40,818 nt of DNA from Xenococcaceae cyanobacterium MO_188.B29 (lineage in GTDB: Bacteria; Cyanobacteriota; Cyanobacteriia; Cyanobacteriales; Xenococcaceae). The stretch is from assembly GCA_030065155.1 (NCBI GenBank), contig JASJDI010000016.1, positions 1 through 40,818 of the forward strand, written 5' to 3'. Position numbers and translations under genes: made by a program. This document shows positions 17,230-24,066 of the stretch, in pieces (the stretch's first letter is position 1; each line of letters begins with the position of its first letter). The notes under the pieces were generated by a model. That model had not been told where the DNA came from and did not search any database. It worked only from the letters and a program-made list of their open reading frames with translations.

Positions 17230-19215
17230 TTAAATCCACCCTTTGACTTCATTATCAGTTAAAGGTTTTTCTAACTTAGAATATTCACTTTGAGCAGCTT
17301 GTAAGATATGCTTCATTTGAACTGACTCTTGACTATTTGCAGCCAAAAAAGCAGCATTAATCGCAATATTACGAATGTTCCCTCCAGCAACATTTAATTT
17401 AGCTAACTTCTCAAAATTTAAATCTTGAGTAGGAGTATTAAGAGGAAAAATACGTTGCCAAATTGCCGATCGCTGACTAAAATCAGGAAAAGGAAACTGG
17501 GCAATAAAACGAATACGACGTAAAAAAGCGCGATCGAGATCGTCTTTTAAATTTGTAGTTAAAATTGCTAATCCTTGATAAGATTCTATTCTTTGTAAGA
17601 GATAACTTACTTCCATATTTGCATAGCGGTCATGGCTATCTTTTACTTCCGATCTTTTACCAAATAAAGCATCAGCTTCATCGAATAAAAGAATCGCCCC
17701 ACAACCTTCTGCTGCATCAAATATTTTTTTGAGATTTTTTTCTGTTTCCCCAATATATTTACTCACAACAGCACTTAAATCAATACGATAAACATCTAAC
17801 TGTAATTCATTCCCTAATACCTCTGCTGCTAAAGTTTTTCCTGTACCACTAGCACCAGCAAATAAAGCACTAATACCTAAACCTCTAGCATTTTTCTGGG
17901 CAAATCCCCAGTGATGATATACTTTCTCTTTATGACGAACATGAGTCGCTAATTCCCGCAATATATTTAACTCTGATTCTGGTAAAATTAAATCTTCCCA
18001 AGTAACATTAGAGTCAATTCTTTGTGCCAATTGTTCTAAGTGAGGACGGGCTTGGGTACGGCACATCTGCCATAATCGATCGTTAAGATCGCTGTGATTA
18101 TAACCGTTATTTTCTGTACTTTTTAACTGCAAACATACACTTTCAATTGCAGGTAAATTAAGATTAAAGTAAGAGACTAAAGTGTCAATCTTTCCATTAT
18201 ATTCGGGAATGATATCTCCTAAAGACTCTGACCATAACAATCTTTGTTCTTGAGTAGTGGGTTTTTTTACTTCAACAGTAATTAGAGATTTATGTCTTTC
18301 GCGACGACGTTCTTGACTAGAAATAGTCAAGGGACAACGAAGATTATCTAGTAATAAAGATACGAGAATATCTTTACTGCGCTCGTTATTTTCCCAGTAA
18401 TCACAGTCCAGAAAAAAAGCACTTTGATTGAGCAGCCAATCTCTTTCTAATAAGCATTTGAATAAGTATAATTGACTGGTATCGCTCGGTAGTATTTCCG
18501 CAGAAATTGTATAAAGATCGAGTTGTAATTTTTCGCTAATAGCAGCAGCGATCGCTTTTTTACTAGAACTGTCTTGACCATAGAGATTAATAATCGGAAT
18601 TCCTGCTGTTTGCAACCAAATTTGGGCTAACTTATCCACAATCTTTTGATGAGATGGAACTAGACTAGGAGTGTTAGTAACTAAATCTAATAATCCAGTC
18701 AATCTTTCATCTAAATGTCTAATTCCTAATAAGTAATGCAAAATTTGTTCGTCGATAACTAACTCTTTAGTAGTCAAACTATTACTATTATTTTGTAGTT
18801 CGATTAATCGCCAATGGCGCAAAGGAGCATTAGGAGTGAGTGCGTCCCAATGAGCGGAATCTAGGGTTGACAAAGCTAAGCTAAAAGTAGGATAATTAGT
18901 AGCATCGCTCCCTTGTGCTTGTCCGCAAAGTAACCCCCAAGCGCGGTCTAATTCCATTCCCGCACAAAGTAATAAAATATCTTTTTCAAAAGGAGATAAG
19001 TCAAAGCGATCGCTTATAATTTCAACTGCAAAAGATGAAATAAGTTTCGATAATTCTATCTCGTCTAAATCAAAACTTTGAGCTTTAATACTCGGCTGTT
19101 CTGTACTAGCTATTTTGTCATAAAGTTTTTTTTGAATCCTAGCTAATTCTTGCATCAAGTAGTTCTTATTTAATTCTTGCCAATTGTCGGCGATCGTTTC
19201 TAATTTCATTAGCAA
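17230..19215 (-). CDS. AAA+ ATPase of contractile injection systems (Afp15/Pvc15 type)
   Basis: The protein is 661 residues. The N-terminal ~400 residues are a helical region plus a degenerate ATPase-like domain. The C-terminal part (about 415-661) is a canonical AAA+ module: Walker A GASGTGKT with K460, Walker B AILLFDEADALF, and the arginine-finger region LRRIRF. AAA+ proteins of this architecture accompany extracellular CIS loci and are thought to help assemble or load particles. It overlaps no gene; it is convergent with the Ig-like protein and divergent from the DUF4157 gene at 19369. A paralog of nearly the same length lies at 20236-22218. Base composition is AT-rich like the surroundings. 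Confidence 0.88.
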   Translation of the reverse strand: MLMKLETIADNWQELNKNYLMQELARIQKKLYDKIASTEQPSIKAQSFDLDEIELSKLISSFAVEIISDRFDLSPFEKDILLLCAGMELDRAWGLLCGQAQGSDATNYPTFSLALSTLDSAHWDALTPNAPLRHWRLIELQNNSNSLTTKELVIDEQILHYLLGIRHLDERLTGLLDLVTNTPSLVPSHQKIVDKLAQIWLQTAGIPIINLYGQDSSSKKAIAAAISEKLQLDLYTISAEILPSDTSQLYLFKCLLERDWLLNQSAFFLDCDYWENNERSKDILVSLLLDNLRCPLTISSQERRRERHKSLITVEVKKPTTQEQRLLWSESLGDIIPEYNGKIDTLVSYFNLNLPAIESVCLQLKSTENNGYNHSDLNDRLWQMCRTQARPHLEQLAQRIDSNVTWEDLILPESELNILRELATHVRHKEKVYHHWGFAQKNARGLGISALFAGASGTGKTLAAEVLGNELQLDVYRIDLSAVVSKYIGETEKNLKKIFDAAEGCGAILLFDEADALFGKRSEVKDSHDRYANMEVSYLLQRIESYQGLAILTTNLKDDLDRAFLRRIRFIAQFPFPDFSQRSAIWQRIFPLNTPTQDLNFEKLAKLNVAGGNIRNIAINAAFLAANSQESVQMKHILQAAQSEYSKLEKPLTDNEVKGWI

Positions 19216-19368
19216 TAAAATGAATTTTCTCTACAAAAAGTAAACTATTTTAAAATTCTGTCTAATTCAGGTAATTTTAAGCTAAAAACTAAGTACATTA
19301 AGGTATAGATATTCAAGTTTTTTTCGTTACAGATAAATTTATAAATTTTACTGGAGGTAATAATACTT

Positions 19369-20220
19369 ATGAGCTTCGATTACAAAGTAGAAAAGCCATT
19401 ACTGAATTCGAGCTTAATCTCTACCTCTTCTAACTTACAAACAAAATCTCGATTACGAGACAATTCTCCCGAAAAATTGTCAGATAGTAAACTATCTACT
19501 CCCAATCTTCAAGCTAGAGCCAAGCTGACACAATACGGACACAACCTAAGTAAAATCGCTATTTCCTATCATCAACCCTCAATACAAACTAAATTAACTA
19601 TTGGACAGCCAGGAGACAAATACGAACAAGAAGCAGATAAAGTTTCTGACCAAGTAATGAATATGTCTCAACCCGTACAACGTCAAGAAACTGCGGAAGA
19701 AGAGATGCAGATGAAACCCGAAATACAACGTCAGGAAAAAGAAGAAGAAGAAAAAGAAGAGGAAACAGCCCAAGCCAAACCCCTAGCTAATGCTATTACT
19801 CCCCTAGTACAGCGTCAAGAAACGCCAGAAGAAGAAGAAGAGATGCAAATGAAACCCGAAATACAGCGTCAGGAAAAAGAAGAAGAAGAGGAATTACAGA
19901 CTAAATCTTCTGGAAACAGTTCAACTGCAAATATGGAAGGTTTGGAACAACAACTAAGTAATAGTCAAGGTGGCGGTAGTAGCCTATCGGACGAAGCGCG
20001 TTCTTTTATGGAGCCTCGTTTTGGGACAGATTTTAGTAATGTAAAAGTACACACTGATAGTAGTGCCGTACAAATGAATCAATCCATTCAAGCTCAAGCT
20101 TTTACCCACGGTCAAGATATCTATTTCAACTCTGGTAAATATAGTCCCGATACTAATGAGGGTAAATCTTTATTGGCCCACGAATTAACTCACGTAGTTC
20201 AACAGCGAGGAGGGGATTGA
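19369..20220 (+). CDS. DUF4157 (eCIS core domain) protein
   Basis: The protein is 283 residues. Its C-terminal ~85 residues are the eCIS core domain: FMEPRFGTDFSNVKVHTDS, QAFTHGQDIYFNSGKYSP, and HELTH (271-275), a zincin-like HExxH, followed by VVQQRGG. Upstream is a low-complexity region of Gln/Arg/Glu-rich repeats (QRQE, MQMKPEIQRQ, about residues 100-180) and a GDKYEQEADKVSDQVM motif usual in this family. DUF4157 proteins are a hallmark of eCIS loci and act as cargo-associated or putative peptidase proteins. Here there is no C-terminal toxin domain, so this short form may be an accessory or loading protein. GGAGG at 19353 supports the ATG. Confidence 0.88.
   Translation: MSFDYKVEKPLLNSSLISTSSNLQTKSRLRDNSPEKLSDSKLSTPNLQARAKLTQYGHNLSKIAISYHQPSIQTKLTIGQPGDKYEQEADKVSDQVMNMSQPVQRQETAEEEMQMKPEIQRQEKEEEEKEEETAQAKPLANAITPLVQRQETPEEEEEMQMKPEIQRQEKEEEEELQTKSSGNSSTANMEGLEQQLSNSQGGGSSLSDEARSFMEPRFGTDFSNVKVHTDSSAVQMNQSIQAQAFTHGQDIYFNSGKYSPDTNEGKSLLAHELTHVVQQRGGD
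19675..19890 (+). repeat. internal duplication of an 80-base Gln/Glu-coding block
   Basis: The block starting at 19675 (VQRQETAEEEMQMKPEIQRQ) recurs at 19807 with few changes (VQRQETPEEEEEMQMKPEIQ). It duplicates the linker ahead of the eCIS core domain and could change in copy number. Confidence 0.75.
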
Positions 20221-20235
20221 CTGCTCACGAATACT

Positions 20236-22218
20236 TTACACCCAACCTCTGGTTTCCGATTCATTCAGCGATCGCTCTAACTTCAGATATTCGCTTTTAG
20301 CCCCCTGGAGAAGGTGTTTCATCATCACAGGCTTTCCCCCATCAGCGGCCAAAACAGCAGCATTCAAGGCAATATTGCGGATGTTTCCCCCAGCGACATT
20401 CAGTTTGCCCAGCTTCTTGAAGTCTAGTCCCTCAGTGGGGGTCTGACGGGGGAAGATACGCCGCCAAATTTCGGTCCGCGCTGCTGTATCTGGGAAGGGG
20501 AAGGGAACCACAAAGCGGATGCGACGCAGAAACGCACTATCAAGGGCATCTTTGAGATTGGTGGTCAGAATTGCCAGACCCTGATAGGCTTCCATGCGCT
20601 GGAGCAGGTAGCTGACTTCTACATTGGCGTGGCGGTCGTGGCTGTCTCTGACTTGAGTGCGCTTGCTAAAGAGGGCATCAGCTTCGTCGAAAAGTAAAAT
20701 TGCCCCTCCACTTTCTGCGGCCTCAAATATGCGCCGCAGGTTCTTCTCCGTCTCGCCGATGTACTTACTCACTACTGCACTGAGATCGATGCGATAGAGG
20801 TCCAGGTGCAATTCCTTCGCCAGCACTTCTGCTGCCATGGTTTTCCCCGTACCGCTCGATCCAGAAAAGAGAGCACTAATACCCAATCCGCGACTCTCCT
20901 TGCGAGCAAAGCCCCATTCCTCGTAAACCTTAGCCCGCTGTCGCAGGTGAGCAACCATGTCCTGTAGAGTCTGGCGTTCTCGCTCTGGTAGCACCAAATC
21001 TGACCAGGTGGCAGCGGATTCAATACGCTGAGCCAGAGCGTCGAGGCGAGGGCGGGCTTGAACGCGACACAAATCCCATAATTGATTTTGGATTGGGGAT
21101 GGGGAATTTTTCCCATCAATTTTGACTTGATGACAGGCGACTTGGATTGCAGCAGCGTTGAGGTTAAACTGAGCGACTAGTGCCTCCACTTCACCGTTGA
21201 GTTCGGCGGCGGCTGTGCCTAAGTGAGAATGCCAGATGTCTAACTGTTCGCTGTAGGTAGGCTGAGGAACGTCGAAGGCGATCGAGGGTCGCTGGCGCAG
21301 ACTATATCTTTCTCGGCTGCTGATAATTAACGGGGTGCTTAACCCCTCGACGAACTGGGAGAGGGCCAATTCTCCCAGAGCATCCCCTGGATTTAATCGA
21401 TCGTAATCGAGTAAGAGGGTGCTATTGGTCAAGAGGGCTTCTCGTTCCCACCGTCTCATCAAATGGTTGAGTTCGTTGGGTTGGCGGGGGAGAATAGCAC
21501 CAGAGATGACATTCAACTTACATCCAATGGCAGCACAGGCAACAGCAGCGATCGCTCTTTTGGCAGTAACTTCTGAACCGCACAATTGTACCACTGGCAT
21601 GGTAGAGTGACTGAATGCCTGAGACCAAGTGACTACCATCTGGTCTGCGAGCTTTTGGTGGGAGGGGGGGAGAGTAATGGAAGCTGAATGGGGTAGCTGC
21701 TGGACTATCCCTGCTAGTTGGTCATCCAGGGAGGGTTCGGCTAGGAGATAGCAGAGGATGCGGCGATCGAGTCGGATGGGAGATTGAGTCAGGAGCAGTC
21801 CCGTGCCAATTTCAATCAGTCCCCAATGCTGCAAGGGGTTTTGCGCCGAGAGAACGTTCCAACTTCCTCCCAGCAAGGCAGAGACGGCTAATCCCAAGGT
21901 GGGGTAATTTTGTTCGGGGTTTTCTTGGGCTTCGGCGCAGAGAAGGGGAAAATAGGGGTCTAATTCACAGCCCAAACACAAGAGGAGGATATCTCGCTCA
22001 AAGGGGGAGAGGTTGAAGAGAGTGCAGATTTGGTGTAGGGCTGAGGTTTCTGAGTCGAGTGGGCACTCCGTAGCGGAGTCCTGGGGGAGTGCCGTGTCGG
22101 GGGAGTCTAGTGGGTTTTCTGCCGAAGCAATATAAGCTTCTAAAAGCTGGCGAATTCGCTTTACTGATGCCAGCAAATATTGGTAATTGGCTTGGTGCCA
22201 GTTAGAGAGCAGTTGCAT
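20236..22218 (-). CDS. second AAA+ ATPase of the eCIS type
   Basis: This 660-residue protein is a paralog of the ATPase at 17230-19215, similar along its whole length. The AAA+ module has Walker A GSSGTGKT with K459, Walker B AILLFDEADALFSKR and LRRIRF. The order of conserved blocks (SPFERDILLLCLGCELD, QLWDLCRVQARPRLDALAQR, KVYEEWGFARKESRGLGISA) is the same in both. Its DNA is visibly richer in G+C (about 52% in a 60-base sample at 20521, against about 28% in the matching part of the first ATPase at 17701). This suggests separate acquisition rather than recent duplication. It is convergent with the DUF4157 gene (16 bases apart). It starts at an ATG with a 14-base triplicated leader and no obvious ribosome site. 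Confidence 0.88.
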   Translation of the reverse strand: MQLLSNWHQANYQYLLASVKRIRQLLEAYIASAENPLDSPDTALPQDSATECPLDSETSALHQICTLFNLSPFERDILLLCLGCELDPYFPLLCAEAQENPEQNYPTLGLAVSALLGGSWNVLSAQNPLQHWGLIEIGTGLLLTQSPIRLDRRILCYLLAEPSLDDQLAGIVQQLPHSASITLPPSHQKLADQMVVTWSQAFSHSTMPVVQLCGSEVTAKRAIAAVACAAIGCKLNVISGAILPRQPNELNHLMRRWEREALLTNSTLLLDYDRLNPGDALGELALSQFVEGLSTPLIISSRERYSLRQRPSIAFDVPQPTYSEQLDIWHSHLGTAAAELNGEVEALVAQFNLNAAAIQVACHQVKIDGKNSPSPIQNQLWDLCRVQARPRLDALAQRIESAATWSDLVLPERERQTLQDMVAHLRQRAKVYEEWGFARKESRGLGISALFSGSSGTGKTMAAEVLAKELHLDLYRIDLSAVVSKYIGETEKNLRRIFEAAESGGAILLFDEADALFSKRTQVRDSHDRHANVEVSYLLQRMEAYQGLAILTTNLKDALDSAFLRRIRFVVPFPFPDTAARTEIWRRIFPRQTPTEGLDFKKLGKLNVAGGNIRNIALNAAVLAADGGKPVMMKHLLQGAKSEYLKLERSLNESETRGWV

Positions 22219-22223
22219 ATTAC

Positions 22224-22265
22224 GATTTAGAAATTTTGATTTAGAAATTTTGATTTAGAAATTTG
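22224..22265 (-). repeat. three 14-bp tandem repeats in the ATPase leader
   Basis: GATTTAGAAATTTT is repeated three times (22224-22237, 22238-22251, 22252-22265, the last ending in G), six bases from the start codon of the second ATPase. The repeats replace the usual ribosome-site position. Confidence 0.85.
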
Positions 22266-22339
22266 CTCAGGATATTTACAATAATAAAGTGTACTCAGTT
22301 AGATCCTAATTACTTTTAGCTTATCTGGCAGAAGCCCAG

Positions 22340-22362
22340 CTTTCTGTGCGATAGCACGAAAG
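22340..22362. other. left-end hairpin of the IS605-type element
   Basis: CTTTC-T-GTGC (22340-22349) pairs with GCACGAAAG (22354-22362) around GATA, with one bulged T. Sub-terminal imperfect hairpins with a bulge are what Y1 transposases recognise. Confidence 0.5.
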
Positions 22363-22381
22363 TCTGGACGGGGCATTTAAA

Positions 22382-22402
22382 CTGCGCGGGAAACCCACGC
22401 AG
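22382..22402. other. second hairpin in the IS605-type left region
   Basis: CTGCGCGGG (22382-22390) pairs with CCCACGCAG (22394-22402) around AAA with one C/A mismatch. It lies between the left end and the tnpA remnant and could be a terminator for tnpA or part of the transposition end. Confidence 0.4.
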
Positions 22403-22429
22403 TCAGTCCCTCATGAATGCCAGTCAGAA

Positions 22430-22564
22430 CTAAGTAGGAGTGTCTTGATTCTCGATATATTTCTTTAAAATAGAGATAGTAACTCCACCACAAGACGCAA
22501 TAAAATAAGACTCGTTCCAAAATACTTTTTTCCAATAAAATTTACTGTACTTGATTTTAACAAC
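22430..22564 (-). pseudogene. C-terminal remnant of IS200/IS605 transposase TnpA
   Basis: The minus strand reads about 44 residues ending at a stop at 22430: KFYWKKVFWNESYFIASCGG followed by VTISILKKYIENQDTPT. This is the characteristic C-terminus of IS200-type Y1 transposases (FW..SYF, then a glycine turn, then YIENQ). The N-terminal part with the HUH motif is missing; upstream the frame runs into the start of tnpB and a stop. The deletion therefore removed most of tnpA and brought its tail up to the tnpB start. Confidence 0.7.
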
Positions 22565-22571
22565 AGTGATT

Positions 22572-23951
22572 ATGCTGTACAACTATCAATATCGACTAAG
22601 ACCCACTACAGAGCAAAAGCTAGTACTCAATGACTGGCTTCGGATTTGTCGCTATTGGTATAACCGACAATTAGGAGAAAGATTTAATTGGTGGGAGTAT
22701 AATCGTAGCTACATTGATAGATGTCCTCTAGTTTGTCATTTACCAGAATTAAAAGATAAACCAGATTACTACAATCAAAAAAAGCAGTTACCTGTCATAA
22801 AAAAGGAATTGGTAGAAGTTGCTTGGAGTGGGGAATCCTTGGATTTTGCCTCTGTTCCCTCTCAAACTCTACAAGAGGTGTGTCAAAGAGTAGAGTTAGC
22901 ATTTAAACGTTATATCGCTGGAGACACAAAAGGTAAGCGTAGCGGAAAACCCAGATTCAAAAATGAGGCTCGTTTCAGGTCAATGGTTTTTGAGGGGGCA
23001 AAGTTACACTCTTGTTCCGTTGGTGGAAAATGGTTGTATCTAGCCTTACCTAAGATGGGCATAATTAAGATACGACATCATCGATCATTGCCTAGTGGTG
23101 CAATCCTTAAGTCAGTACAAATAATCAAAAAGGCTGATGGTTGGTATATCAATCTGAGGCTTTTTGATGATAGTGTTCCTGATTTTAAAGCTGATATCAT
23201 TCCAACTTGGGAAAATTCCCTAGGAATGGATGCAGTACTGCATGAAGATGATTATCTAGCTATATCGGAAGGGTTTAAGTTACAAGCTCTCAAGTCATTT
23301 CGCAAGTCTCAAAATAAATTAGCCAAAGTAGCAAGGCGTAAAGCCAACAAAAACAAAGGTAGTAAGGCTAGAAGACTCTTAGCCAAACGGGAAGCCAAAA
23401 TTCATCAAAAAATAGCTCGTTCCAGGAAAGACCATGCTTATAATACAGCCCAAAAATTACTGGATACGGGTAAAAAAGCTTTCTTTCATGAAAAACTCAA
23501 TCTCAAAGGATTGAGCAGGAAGAATCAACCAAAGACAGACGAACAAGGAAATTATCTGCCTAACGGTCAATCTGCCAGGTCAGGTCTTAATAAATCCTGG
23601 GCTGACGCTGGATTCGGTCAGTTTTTCGAGATACTAAAGTACAAAGCTGAAAAAGCTGGTGCTGTAGTAATTCCAGTTAATCCACAATATACTTCTCAAC
23701 TGCTCCCATACAAAGATGAATTGGTCTTTACTGATGTAAGCATCAGAAGTTATTGGGATCAAGAATTAAAGCTCTTAATAGACCGCGACATTTCAAGTTC
23801 GGTAAATATTAAGAGAGTGGGGCTGGACTTGTTCCCCACTATAAAACGCCGTAAAGGTAGGATTGTTATAACTCGTTCTTGTACCAATCTTACCTCCAAG
23901 GAAGTTCTCTCTACTCTTCAAGGTGTGGGGAAGCCCGCGTTGTATGCGTAG
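22572..23951 (+). CDS. tnpB: TnpB-like protein without a zinc ribbon (IS605 type)
   Basis: The protein is 459 residues from the ATG at 22572, which gives the usual start MLYNYQYRLRP. An in-frame TTG at 22551 exists but overlaps the tnpA remnant. The RuvC acidic residues are retained: D220 (LGMDAV), E307 (FFHEKLNLKGL) and D406 (LIDRDISSSVN). The zinc ribbon is not: where CxxC pairs are expected the sequence reads YTSQLLPYKDELVFTDVS and then IRSYWDQELKLLIDRD, with no cysteine. A cyanobacterial TnpB subgroup with this degenerate ribbon is known to me from similar sequences, so the loss may be ancestral rather than decay. The frame is uninterrupted. Confidence 0.85.
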   Translation: MLYNYQYRLRPTTEQKLVLNDWLRICRYWYNRQLGERFNWWEYNRSYIDRCPLVCHLPELKDKPDYYNQKKQLPVIKKELVEVAWSGESLDFASVPSQTLQEVCQRVELAFKRYIAGDTKGKRSGKPRFKNEARFRSMVFEGAKLHSCSVGGKWLYLALPKMGIIKIRHHRSLPSGAILKSVQIIKKADGWYINLRLFDDSVPDFKADIIPTWENSLGMDAVLHEDDYLAISEGFKLQALKSFRKSQNKLAKVARRKANKNKGSKARRLLAKREAKIHQKIARSRKDHAYNTAQKLLDTGKKAFFHEKLNLKGLSRKNQPKTDEQGNYLPNGQSARSGLNKSWADAGFGQFFEILKYKAEKAGAVVIPVNPQYTSQLLPYKDELVFTDVSIRSYWDQELKLLIDRDISSSVNIKRVGLDLFPTIKRRKGRIVITRSCTNLTSKEVLSTLQGVGKPALYA

Positions 23952-23964
23952 CATCAACGTCGGG
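23934..23964. other. right-end hairpin of the IS605-type element
   Basis: CCCGCGTTG (23934-23942) pairs with CAACG-T-CGGG (23955-23964) with one bulged T, just before TCAC at 23970. It fits the right-end hairpin and possible omega-RNA scaffold of the element. Confidence 0.5.
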
Positions 23965-24066
23965 AGAAGTCACATTAAGAGATATTGCCAGCTAAAGTTA
24001 CAGCAACGAGCGAAAACTTATAATTTTGGTATTACCGAGGCTCGACGCAGGCAACGCAGGTGAGAT

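Larger units (their letters stand above)
22314..23973 (+). mobile_element. IS200/IS605-type element with decayed tnpA
   Basis: The element contains a tnpB gene and, on the opposite strand beside its start, the last ~44 codons of an IS200-type tnpA. The left part has two hairpins (22340-22362 and 22382-22402) and the right end one (23934-23964), as expected for single-strand transposition ends. TTAC at 22310-22313 and TCAC at 23970-23973 would be plausible cleavage tetranucleotides, so I place the ends there; this is inference. With tnpA reduced to a fragment it cannot move alone. It separates the second ATPase from the large DUF4157 gene. Confidence 0.6.

Noticed and set aside
20772-21119. 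115-codon frame inside the second ATPase, same strand
   Set aside because: It overlaps a well-supported AAA+ gene in another frame; its length reflects the higher G+C of that gene.
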